A stretch of 10,581 bases of DNA from DMER01 sp003451645 (GTDB lineage Bacteria > Pseudomonadota > Alphaproteobacteria > Micropepsales > Micropepsaceae): NCBI GenBank assembly GCA_031976175.1, contig DALYLR010000066.1, positions 1 to 10,581 on the forward strand, given 5' to 3'. The notes under the pieces were generated by a model. It saw nothing but the letters and a program-made list of their open reading frames with translations. It was not told where the DNA came from and did not search any database. Below are positions 1 to 6,579 of this stretch, piece by piece; within the stretch, counting starts at the first letter, position 1; every line of letters begins with the position of its first letter. A program made the translations under genes and the position numbers.

Positions 1-1
1 C

Positions 2-709
2 GCTCAGATCGTGGATGCCATTCGCGCTGCTTTGACTGGCACGGGCGTGCTCAGCGGGCTGCATGCGCTCGTCACCGCCGGCCCAACACAAGAAGCAATC
101 GATCCGGTGCGCTATATCTCCAATCGCTCCAGCGGGAAGCAAGGCTATGCCATTGCGGGGGCACTTGCGGCTGCGGGTGCGCGCACGACGCTGGTGTCCG
201 GCCCTGTTGAGATCGCTGCGCCTCACGGCACGACTTTGGTCAAGGTAGAGACTGCCGCGCAAATGCAAGCGGCATGCGAGGCCGCCTTGCCTGCCGACAT
301 CGCGGTGATGACCGCGGCTGTCGCCGATTGGCGCATCGCCAACAGCGCGAACGAGAAGATCAAAAAGCAGAATGGGCAATTGCCGGTCCTTAGCCTCATC
401 GAGAACCCGGATATCCTGGCTGGTCTCAGCCAGCACGTAAGCAAACGTCCCCGTTTGGTGGTCGGCTTTGCTGCGGAGACCGAGAAGGTCTTGGAGCATG
501 CGCGCGCCAAGCTCGCCAAGAAGGGTTGCGATTGGATCGTTGCCAATGATGTCAGCCCTGAGACGGGTGTGATGGGCGGTGACTATAATACCGTACACGT
601 CGTATCATCGGCCGGGGTCGAGACTTGGCCCAAGCTACCCAAACGCGAAGTGGCCAGCCGGCTGACAGTTCTTATTGCGGCGCACTTTGGACGTGGGGGC
701 GGCGCATGA
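2..709 (+). CDS. coaBC: Bifunctional CoaBC, C-terminal (phosphopantothenate-cysteine ligase) part, 5' end outside window
   Basis: The reading frame is already open at base 2 and ends with TGA at 707-709, so this is the 3' part of a longer gene. The GTG at 11 is only an internal valine codon. The visible 235 residues are the CoaB domain, which joins 4'-phosphopantothenate to cysteine using CTP in cytosolic coenzyme A synthesis. Family hallmarks seen in order are LVTAGPTQEAIDPVRYISN, SSGKQGYAIA, a TAAVADW stretch, the KIKK lysines, ENPDIL, VGFAAET and a C-terminal ANDVSPETGVMGGDYNTVH block. The N-terminal flavin decarboxylase (CoaC) half would lie left of the window; its presence is inferred from the usual fused bacterial architecture. 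The stop overlaps the dut start as ATGA, and coaBC (dfp)-dut adjacency is also known from Escherichia coli. Confidence 0.96.
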   Translation, partial: AQIVDAIRAALTGTGVLSGLHALVTAGPTQEAIDPVRYISNRSSGKQGYAIAGALAAAGARTTLVSGPVEIAAPHGTTLVKVETAAQMQAACEAALPADIAVMTAAVADWRIANSANEKIKKQNGQLPVLSLIENPDILAGLSQHVSKRPRLVVGFAAETEKVLEHARAKLAKKGCDWIVANDVSPETGVMGGDYNTVHVVSSAGVETWPKLPKREVASRLTVLIAAHFGRGGGA

Positions 710-1161
710 ATGTTCTTCGCATCGAGGCGCAGATCATGCCGCATGGCCGCGATTTGCCCCTTCCCGAATATGCCACGCCAGGCGCCGCAGGGATGGACCT
801 GCATGCCGCAATTGAGCAGACCTTGGAGATTGCTCCGCAGGACCGCGTGCTCGTTCCGACAGGTCTTGCGTTTGCGATCCCTGAGGGTTTTGAGGGACAA
901 GTCCGGCCGCGCTCCGGGCTTGCGTGGAAGCATGGTCTGAGCATCGTCAACGCGCCAGGCACGATCGACAGCGATTACCGCGGCGAAATTCAGGTCAACC
1001 TTATCAATCTGGGTCGTGAGACCGTCACGATCCGGCGCGGAGATCGCATCGCGCAGATCGTCTTTACACCCGTGATCCGCGCAGAGATCGTTCTCACCGA
1101 TGCGCTTGGTCATACAGAGCGTGGCGCGGGCGGCCACGGCTCAACAGGGGTCAGTGGATGA
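706..1161 (+). CDS. dut: Deoxyuridine 5'-triphosphate nucleotidohydrolase (dUTPase)
   Basis: This 151-residue protein is a trimeric-type dUTPase, hydrolysing dUTP to dUMP and pyrophosphate so that uracil stays out of DNA and dTMP synthesis is supplied. All five family motifs are present: PGAAGMDLHA (25-34), PRSGLAWKHG (68-77), GTIDSDYRGE (85-94, with the catalytic-type Asp88), RGDRIAQIVF (111-120) and RGAGGHGSTG (139-148). In motif 5, His144 stands where most homologues have Phe, the aromatic residue that packs on the substrate base. I chose the ATG at 706 because it forms an ATGA overlap with the coaBC stop and gives the normal family length. The frame is open further upstream, but that would add unrelated residues inside coaBC. 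The stop in turn overlaps the next gene's start. Confidence 0.97.
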   Translation: MNVLRIEAQIMPHGRDLPLPEYATPGAAGMDLHAAIEQTLEIAPQDRVLVPTGLAFAIPEGFEGQVRPRSGLAWKHGLSIVNAPGTIDSDYRGEIQVNLINLGRETVTIRRGDRIAQIVFTPVIRAEIVLTDALGHTERGAGGHGSTGVSG

Positions 1162-1613
1162 TCCGCCTGTCCCGTAAATCCATCTTCGCACTTGAGGCCG
1201 TTGTCGATATTGCTTGCAATGCACGGCCTGAACCTGTGCAAGCCAAAGAGATCACGAAACGTCAAGGCATCCCGCAGCGTTATCTTGAGAATGTCATGCA
1301 GAGCCTGGTCCATGCCGGTATCTTGCGCGGTGTGCGCGGGCCGCGCGGCGGGTATCGTCTTGGGCGGGAGCGGCGCAAGATAACGGCCGCCGAGATCGTG
1401 CGCCTTGTTGCTCAGATCGAGCAGGCCGAAGATGGCGACGGTAGTGGCGCAGCTGTGCCCGCCATGGGCCGGATTGTCGGTCCCGTGGTCGAAGAGCTGC
1501 AGGCCGAGTTGATGGCGCGTCTTGAGACGCTCACGATAGAGGATCTATGCCGCCGGGCTGAGGCTGCGGGCCTTGCCGAGCCGGCAGATCCGGCTGCTGA
1601 TTTCGCGATCTGA
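1158..1613 (+). CDS. Rrf2-family winged-helix transcriptional regulator without the IscR cysteine triad
   Basis: A 151-residue Rrf2-family regulator. The N-terminal winged helix-turn-helix covers about residues 1-70, with the typical start (IRLSRKSIFALEAVVDIA), a recognition-helix region QRYLENVMQSL (40-50) and the wing GVRGPRGGYRLGR (58-70). The C-terminal half is a helical dimerisation segment. Only Cys20 and Cys131 are present, so the three-cysteine Fe-S cluster site of IscR (around residues 92-104) is absent, arguing against a classical Fe-S sensor. The ATG at 1158 overlaps the dut stop (ATGA) and has AGGGG seven bases upstream. cysK starts 26 bases after its stop. In Bacillus subtilis the Rrf2 protein CymR controls cysteine metabolism and binds CysK; a similar job here is inferred from position only. 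Confidence 0.92.
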   Translation: MIRLSRKSIFALEAVVDIACNARPEPVQAKEITKRQGIPQRYLENVMQSLVHAGILRGVRGPRGGYRLGRERRKITAAEIVRLVAQIEQAEDGDGSGAAVPAMGRIVGPVVEELQAELMARLETLTIEDLCRRAEAAGLAEPADPAADFAI

Positions 1614-1639
1614 CCCCTACGAGTGCAAAGGACTTCCCC

Positions 1640-2593
1640 ATGACCCACACGCCCGGCCGCGGAAAGATCTACGACAGCATCACCCAAACGATCGGCGATA
1701 CTCCCTTGGTGCGCATTCCGCGCATGGCGCGGGAGGCTGGCGCACGAGCCGATGTCCTCTTGAAGCTCGAATTCTTTAATCCGCTTGCGAGTGTAAAAGA
1801 CCGCATCGGGGTCAGCATGATCGAGGCGCTCGAAGCCCAAGGCGTGATCAAGCCAGGGACCACTCTGGTCGAACCCACGAGCGGCAATACTGGCATCGCC
1901 TTGGCCTTTGTTGCGGCCGCGAAGGGTATCCCACTCATCTTGGTCATGCCGGAGTCCATGTCCGTAGAGCGGCGCAAGATGCTGGCGCTTCTCGGCGCCA
2001 AGCTTGAGTTGACGCCAGCCGCACAAGGCATGCGCGGTGCCGTCGCCCGCGCCAATGAGCTGGTCAAAGATATTCCCGGCGCGATCATTCCGCAGCAGTT
2101 TGAGAACCCTGCCAATCCTGCAATCCACCGCCGCACAACTGCAGAAGAAATCTGGAACGACACCAAAGGTGCCGTGGATGCGGTCATCTCCGGTGTCGGA
2201 ACTGGAGGTACCATCACCGGCGTAGGCGAGGTGCTGAAGGCGCGCAAGCCCGGTCTCAAAATGATTGCCGTTGAGCCAGAAGACTCCGCGGTGTTGTCGG
2301 GCCGTCAACCTGGGCCGCACAAAATCCAGGGCATTGGCGCGGGCTTTGTGCCGGGTATCCTCAACCGGTCCATCATTGATGAGATCGTCACGATCTCCAA
2401 CGACACCGCCTTTGCAACGGCGCGCAAATTGGCCAAAATTGAGGGGATTCCGGGCGGCATTTCCTCAGGCGCCGCGACGGCCGCTGGCCTTGAGGTCGCC
2501 GCACGGGCGGGCATGGACGGCAAGACCGTCGTCGTGATCATCCCCTCTTTCGCCGAACGGTATTTGTCTACGGCCTTGTTCGAAGGGCTTTAG
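1640..2593 (+). CDS. cysK: Cysteine synthase A (O-acetylserine sulfhydrylase), PLP-dependent
   Basis: This 317-residue cytosolic enzyme makes L-cysteine from O-acetylserine and sulfide. It is a fold-type II PLP enzyme of normal family length. Visible landmarks are the PLP-binding Lys53 in NPLASVKDR, the substrate loop PTSGNTG (79-85), the QQFENPANP segment (152-160), the PLP phosphate-binding GTGGT (187-191), GGISSGA (272-278) and the tail motif PSFAERYLST (302-311). In the tail motif Ala305 replaces the glycine usual in PSxGERYLS. The ATG at 1640 is preceded by a good ribosome site, AAAGGA at 1627-1632, seven bases away. It follows the Rrf2 regulator by 26 bases and is probably co-transcribed with it. 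Cysteine synthase B or cystathionine beta-synthase are less likely, because no CBS domains are present and length and motifs fit CysK. Confidence 0.95.
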   Translation: MTHTPGRGKIYDSITQTIGDTPLVRIPRMAREAGARADVLLKLEFFNPLASVKDRIGVSMIEALEAQGVIKPGTTLVEPTSGNTGIALAFVAAAKGIPLILVMPESMSVERRKMLALLGAKLELTPAAQGMRGAVARANELVKDIPGAIIPQQFENPANPAIHRRTTAEEIWNDTKGAVDAVISGVGTGGTITGVGEVLKARKPGLKMIAVEPEDSAVLSGRQPGPHKIQGIGAGFVPGILNRSIIDEIVTISNDTAFATARKLAKIEGIPGGISSGAATAAGLEVAARAGMDGKTVVVIIPSFAERYLSTALFEGL

Positions 2594-2689
2594 GCGCTAA
2601 TTCCACCCTTGTTCGGCCGTACCCGTAAGGCCCGGTCAACTTTACTGTGACAGGCTTGTCCTTCTGGGTGTTTAGGGGGAACATAGGCT

Positions 2690-3103
2690 ATGCGGTGGTT
2701 TTGGATGAGCGTCGGTTTTGTTGCGCTGGCCTTGGGCGCCGCGGGTGCGGTGTTGCCATTGTTGCCAGCGACGCCGTTCTTGCTGCTCGCTGCCTTCGCC
2801 TTCGCTAAATCCTCGCCGTTCCTGCATCACTGGTTGGTGACCCACAAGGTCCTTGGCCCGCCGATCCGGAATTGGCAAGCCTATGGCGCCATTGGCTTTC
2901 GCGCCAAGGCGTCCGCGATTATTGTCATGCTGCTGACCCTGGCGGCCAGTGTGTGGATGGCAATTCCCAGCTGGATCATTGCCTTGCAAGCCATCGCGAT
3001 GAGCGGTTCGGCGCTCTTTATCCTAACGCGCCCATTTCCACCCGACACCAAACGCTGCCCGCTGCGTGTTGAAGACGAACGCTTACCTCACTCTGCCGGA
3101 TAA
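2690..3103 (+). CDS. DUF454 (YbaN-like) small inner-membrane protein
   Basis: A 137-residue protein of the DUF454/YbaN family, whose molecular function is unknown. The N-terminal hydrophobic segment (about 3-37) carries the family signature PLLPATPF (23-30) followed by AFAFAKSSP, then a WL..H segment, an IRNW motif (59-62), and two further hydrophobic stretches around 73-92 and 94-112. The tail is polar and Arg-rich. It is expected to sit in the inner membrane. The ATG at 2690 has AGGGGG about ten bases upstream. The 96-base gap after cysK has no convincing terminator, so read-through from cysK is possible, as is a promoter of its own. The last 16 bases overlap the 3' end of the oppositely transcribed SH3 gene. 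Confidence 0.88.
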   Translation: MRWFWMSVGFVALALGAAGAVLPLLPATPFLLLAAFAFAKSSPFLHHWLVTHKVLGPPIRNWQAYGAIGFRAKASAIIVMLLTLAASVWMAIPSWIIALQAIAMSGSALFILTRPFPPDTKRCPLRVEDERLPHSAG

Positions 3104-3717
3104 ACGCCCCACAGGCGTCCACGCGGGACAAAGCCGTCATAGCCGCGCGCCTCGATCTCGCACCATTGCGCTTTGCAGGACTGAAGCTGAGCGATCAGGC
3201 CCGGTGCCGCAAAGGCTACCACATCTTTGGGTGCGCCAGGGGCGCTTGTGATGGGTACATTGTCATGGCCCTGAACGATGACCGTGCGCTTGCTGGAGAC
3301 CATTTGCTGAAGGACCCAGCCTGTTTCACCAGACCGGTCGCGAATGCGGCGCCAATTGTCGAACTCCGCGATCACTTCAACGGGCACGCCCGCACGGACA
3401 TAGGTCCACAGAAGCGCGTGGTCGCGGGACGGACCCTGGCGGACATTGACCTTTGAGGCCTTGATCGACACCCAGCGCGGAACCGGGAGCTGCGAGGTCC
3501 CAAGCACTGGCGGGGAAGGGTTTGACTGGCGCAAATTGTCAACGCTCATGGCGGGACTGACGGCGCCGGCCGAGGTTGCAGATGCAGGTTTGATCAATAA
3601 CTGCGGCTGGCGCTCGCGTGCTGTTGTTGGGCCGGACACCGCAAGAGCGCCTGTCAGACCGATCAATATCAACGAAAAGAGCCTTGCGCCCGATGACGCC
3701 GAAATGGTCCCCAACAC
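3088..3717 (-). CDS. Secreted protein with two bacterial SH3 domains
   Basis: A 209-residue protein of the alphaproteobacterial SH3 (SH3_4-like) type. Residues 12-33 form a signal peptide, with hydrophobic core LFSLILIGLTGALAV and likely cleavage after the Ala of PTTA. A Pro/Ser/Ala-rich linker runs to about 80. The first SH3 domain covers about 82-142 (KVNVRQGPS, Trp123, GWV at 133-135) and the second about 145-206, containing Cys181 and Cys186, GFVP and LWGVYP. It is probably periplasmic and binds cell-wall or protein ligands; the ligand is unknown. The start is a GTG at 3717-3715, the first start codon after an in-frame TAG just upstream, and no ATG lies before the signal peptide. It is divergent from the hydroxyacid dehydrogenase gene and convergent with the DUF454 gene. 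Confidence 0.88.
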   Translation of the reverse strand: MLGTISASSGARLFSLILIGLTGALAVSGPTTARERQPQLLIKPASATSAGAVSPAMSVDNLRQSNPSPPVLGTSQLPVPRWVSIKASKVNVRQGPSRDHALLWTYVRAGVPVEVIAEFDNWRRIRDRSGETGWVLQQMVSSKRTVIVQGHDNVPITSAPGAPKDVVAFAAPGLIAQLQSCKAQWCEIEARGYDGFVPRGRLWGVYPAE

Positions 3718-3804
3718 GTCGCGCTATCACCCAGGTGTTAAAAGTGGAGAGCCAGCGTGCCCGCCCGGGATTGCTGGATGCTGGACCTGATTTCAGCGCC
3801 AGTA

Positions 3805-3842
3805 GGCTTAAGAATCAGTGAATAAGAATAAAGACTTAAGCC
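3805..3842. repeat. 8-bp perfect inverted repeat in the divergent intergenic spacer
   Basis: GGCTTAAG at 3805-3812 and CTTAAGCC at 3835-3842 are exact reverse complements separated by a 22-base, AT-rich spacer. The site lies between the divergent SH3 gene (start 3717) and hydroxyacid dehydrogenase gene (start 3917), in a 199-base gene-free stretch that must carry both promoters. It could be an operator half-site pair or a transcribed hairpin. No known regulator motif is recognised. I could not assign reliable -35/-10 boxes nearby. Confidence 0.5.
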
Positions 3843-3916
3843 CCGTTTCGCTTTCGCTGCTGACAGCGGACCTCCCGCCTGCTATTGCGAACTGAGACCA
3901 CAGCGGATGCGCCCCC

Positions 3917-4903
3917 ATGCCAGCAAAAAAGCCACTCGTCATCGTCACCCGCAAATTGCCGGATGTTGTTGAAACGCGTATGCGCGAATTATTCGACACA
4001 CGGCTCAATGTCGACGACACGCCGATGTCGCAAGCGCAACTGATTGAGGCTGTTGCGCAGGCCGATGTGCTGGTGCCCACCGTCACCGATCGGATCGACA
4101 GCAAAGTGCTGGCGCGGGCGGGCGAACGCTTGCAGTTGATCGCCAATTTTGGTGCCGGTGTTGACAACATCGACGTGGAAACGGCACGCAGCCGGAATAT
4201 CACTGTCACCAACACGCCCGGTGTTCTGTCCGATGACACCGCCGACATGACCATGGGCCTGATCCTGGCTGTGCCGCGCCGTCTGGTCGAAGGGGCCGGC
4301 GTCATCGCCAAAGGTGACTTCAAGGGCTGGTCGCCAACATGGATGCTCGGTAACCGTCTTACCGGCAAGCGCCTTGGCATTATTGGCATGGGCCGCATCG
4401 GTCAGGCGGTCGCCAAACGCGCGCAAGCTTTTGGCCTGCAGATCCACTATCACAACCGCAAGCCCGTCTCTAAACAGATCGAAGAGCAGCTGGAGGCGAC
4501 CTATTGGGAAAGCCTCGATCAGATGCTCGCGCGCATGGATATCGTGTCGGTCAATTGTCCGCATACGCCAGCGACCTTTCATCTTTTGTCCGCACGCAGA
4601 CTAAAGCTGATGAAAGCTTCCGCCTTTATCGTGAACACCGCGCGTGGCGAGGTGATCGATGAGAATGCGCTGGCCCGGATGCTGGAGGCCGGTGAATTGG
4701 CAGGCGCAGGGCTCGACGTTTATGAGAATGAGCCTGCGGTCAATCCAAAGCTGTTGAAGCTCAAAAATGTCGTGCTGCTGCCGCATATGGGTTCGGCCAC
4801 AATAGAGGGCCGCATCGATATGGGCGAGAAGGTGATCATCAACATCAAGACTTTCGCCGATGGCCACCGGCCTCCTGATCGCGTCATTGCCGCGATGCTC
4901 TAA
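3917..4903 (+). CDS. D-isomer specific 2-hydroxyacid dehydrogenase (glyoxylate/hydroxypyruvate reductase type)
   Basis: A 328-residue cytosolic NAD(P)H-dependent dehydrogenase that interconverts 2-oxo acids and D-2-hydroxy acids, most likely glyoxylate/glycolate or hydroxypyruvate/D-glycerate. The substrate domain holds the NFGAGVDNID block (77-86). The Rossmann domain begins GIIGMGRIG (154-162). The catalytic set is Arg243 (NTARGEVID), Glu272 (YENEP) and His290 (LLPHMGSAT). After the second strand the sequence is HNRK (179-182) with no acidic residue, which suggests NADPH preference. No ACT regulatory domain follows, so it is not a long PGDH/SerA. The ATG at 3917 has no strong ribosome site. 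The rlmI-like gene starts seven bases after the stop, so the two probably form an operon. Exact substrate is not decidable from sequence. Confidence 0.93.
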   Translation: MPAKKPLVIVTRKLPDVVETRMRELFDTRLNVDDTPMSQAQLIEAVAQADVLVPTVTDRIDSKVLARAGERLQLIANFGAGVDNIDVETARSRNITVTNTPGVLSDDTADMTMGLILAVPRRLVEGAGVIAKGDFKGWSPTWMLGNRLTGKRLGIIGMGRIGQAVAKRAQAFGLQIHYHNRKPVSKQIEEQLEATYWESLDQMLARMDIVSVNCPHTPATFHLLSARRLKLMKASAFIVNTARGEVIDENALARMLEAGELAGAGLDVYENEPAVNPKLLKLKNVVLLPHMGSATIEGRIDMGEKVIINIKTFADGHRPPDRVIAAML

Positions 4904-4910
4904 CTCCTGA

Positions 4911-6095
4911 ATGAGCGCGGTCCCAATTGTCAGGCTGAAACCCAAGGCTGGGACGCGCGCACGCTTCGGCGCGCCGTGGATATTCTCCAACGAGATTGAG
5001 ATGTCCCCGCAAGTAAAGCGGCTGGAGCCTGGCTCGGTTGTGGAAGCGTTTGCGGATGATGGCACGTTGTTGGGAACGGGGACCTTCAACCCCCATAGTT
5101 TGATCGCGGTGCGTTTGCTCCGTCAGCGGGCCCGAGGGCCCATCGACGCGGACTTTTTTCGGGCGCGCATTGCAGGCGCCTTGAGGCTTCGAGGGGCGTT
5201 GTTTCGCCAACCTTTTTACCGCCTCATCCATGCCGAGGCGGATGGTCTCGGTGGCCTCGTAGTTGACCGGTTTGGCGATGTGCTCAGCGTGCAAGTCAAC
5301 ACGGCCGGGATGGAGCGCCTGCAGGTGGAATGGCAAGCGGTCTTGATTGCCGAGCTGAATCCGCGGGCCATCATTCTGCGCAATGATAATCCGGGCCGGG
5401 CTCTGGAAGGATTGCCTGAGGCCAAGGGTGTCGCATCCGGCACATTGTCCGGGACCGTCATTGTTGAGGAGGGCGCATGCCGGTTTGAGGCCGACCTCTT
5501 GGGCGGGCAGAAAACCGGCTGGTACTTTGATCAGCGTGATTGGCATCTCTTTATGGCGCGGCTCGCCGATGGCGGGCGGGTCTTGGATGCCTATTGTTAC
5601 GCGGGTGGCTTTGGCATCCACGCGCTTATGGCAGGTGCGGCATCCGTCACGTTTGTTGATTCCTCGCAAGGCGCCTTGGACTTGACCGCACGCAACATCG
5701 CGCTCAGTGGCATCACACGCCCCACATCGCTCGTGCGCGCGGACGCGATGGAGTTCATGGAGCGCGAAGCGCCGCAGACGCGCTTTGATATCGTCATTGC
5801 CGATCCTCCGCCCTTCATCCGGTCACGGAAGGATCTGGAGGCAGGCGCGAAAGGCTACCGCAAATTGGCGCGGCTTGCGGCAGGCCTGGTCACCTCAGGC
5901 GGGTTTCTTTATCTGGCGTCGTGTAGCCATGCCATATCAATGGAGCGCTTTGCTGAGGAGTGTGCCGCTGGCATCAGCAGAGCAGGCCGGAGTGCCCGGA
6001 TCATCGCAAGCGGCGGGGCTGCACCTGACCACCCCGTTCACCCGCACCTTCCGGAAAGCGCCTATCTCAAGGCGATTGTCTATCATTTGGAGTGA
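4911..6095 (+). CDS. rlmI: RlmI-like class I SAM-dependent 23S rRNA (cytosine-C5) methyltransferase
   Basis: A 394-residue protein matching the RlmI/YccW family (COG1092), which methylates a cytosine in 23S rRNA using S-adenosylmethionine. An N-terminal PUA-type RNA-binding domain covers about 5-70 (RFGAPWIFSNEIE, then GTGTFNPHS). The central domain has HAEADGLGGLVVDRFGD (107-123). The catalytic Rossmann domain shows GQKTGWYFDQR (199-209), motif I DAYCYAGGFG (226-235), motif II Asp250, motif IV DPPPF (298-302) and SCSH (337-340), whose Cys338 is the likely nucleophile. The C-terminal PESAYLKA is also typical. The exact target base is inferred from Escherichia coli RlmI. It is the second gene of the pair with the hydroxyacid dehydrogenase, and ends five bases before the oppositely transcribed DUF1772 gene. 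Confidence 0.92.
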   Translation: MSAVPIVRLKPKAGTRARFGAPWIFSNEIEMSPQVKRLEPGSVVEAFADDGTLLGTGTFNPHSLIAVRLLRQRARGPIDADFFRARIAGALRLRGALFRQPFYRLIHAEADGLGGLVVDRFGDVLSVQVNTAGMERLQVEWQAVLIAELNPRAIILRNDNPGRALEGLPEAKGVASGTLSGTVIVEEGACRFEADLLGGQKTGWYFDQRDWHLFMARLADGGRVLDAYCYAGGFGIHALMAGAASVTFVDSSQGALDLTARNIALSGITRPTSLVRADAMEFMEREAPQTRFDIVIADPPPFIRSRKDLEAGAKGYRKLARLAAGLVTSGGFLYLASCSHAISMERFAEECAAGISRAGRSARIIASGGAAPDHPVHPHLPESAYLKAIVYHLE

Positions 6096-6100
6096 TTGCA

Positions 6101-6565
6101 TCAGAGCGCAGTGGCTAACGATGCTGCGGTCAACATTGCCCAAATGCCCCAGACAAAAAAGACGCACGCCAGCAAACCCATGCCGCCGCGTGCAAGGTGC
6201 AGCAGGCCCCACCGGCCCATGATTGCCAGGTCGCCATCGCCCGCTGCACCCGTCTCTACCGCCTGCAGCTGGCGGTTCACTGGCATCATCAGATAATACG
6301 TGTACGGCCAATTCGCCAGGATGATGAGGCCGCCAACCAGGAACCGCCAGTACCAGCCATCAAAAAAGGCAATGAGGGCCGCGAGCCCCGCCAGCGCCGC
6401 AAGCGCGCCTTGGATGATGAAGCCCCGGAAGTATGCGGTCTTCCAATGGGCAAGGGCGGACGGCGCGATGAGCTTGAGGCGCGCAGGCTGCTCAGCGGCC
6501 GAGATGTAAAGCGCAATTGCCGTGAAAGCGACGCCTAGGATCAATGCAAGGAGGCCGAAAAACAT
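6101..6565 (-). CDS. DUF1772 (anthrone oxygenase-like) four-helix integral membrane protein
   Basis: A 154-residue membrane protein that fits the DUF1772 family. Four hydrophobic segments lie at about 2-22, 47-68, 73-92 and 122-148. Conserved-looking positions are Glu25-Gln-Pro after helix 1, Trp41 and Arg47 (WKTAYFRG), NWPYT (85-89), MPVN (94-97) and GRWGLLHLAR (117-126). Some relatives are described as anthrone oxygenases or act near aromatic oxidation steps, but most have no known activity, so no substrate is assigned. It is the last gene of the leftward four-gene operon, starting 14 bases after the DUF3445 stop with a weak GGGAAA ribosome site. Its 3' end faces the rlmI-like gene only five bases away. 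Confidence 0.8.
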   Translation of the reverse strand: MFFGLLALILGVAFTAIALYISAAEQPARLKLIAPSALAHWKTAYFRGFIIQGALAALAGLAALIAFFDGWYWRFLVGGLIILANWPYTYYLMMPVNRQLQAVETGAAGDGDLAIMGRWGLLHLARGGMGLLACVFFVWGIWAMLTAASLATAL

Positions 6566-6579
6566 AGTTGGATGTTTCC

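Noticed and set aside
625..705. Upstream extension of dut by 27 codons
   Set aside because: It would lie inside the coaBC end and add residues absent from normal dUTPases; the ATG at 706 gives the family length and an ATGA overlap.
583..1137. 184-codon minus-strand open frame opposite dut
   Set aside because: dut has all five dUTPase motifs in the sense frame; the antisense frame has none of any known family.
1412..2320. 302-codon minus-strand open frame across rrf2 and cysK
   Set aside because: It is antisense to two clearly recognised genes, has a biased, low-sense composition and no recognisable domain; it is a product of GC-rich codon use.
3446..3790. 114-codon plus-strand open frame opposite the SH3 gene start
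   Set aside because: The minus frame has a signal peptide and SH3 motifs; the plus frame has neither and runs into the promoter region.
4884..5669. 261-codon minus-strand open frame inside the rlmI-like gene
   Set aside because: It lies fully opposite a well-supported methyltransferase with intact motifs and shows no protein family character.
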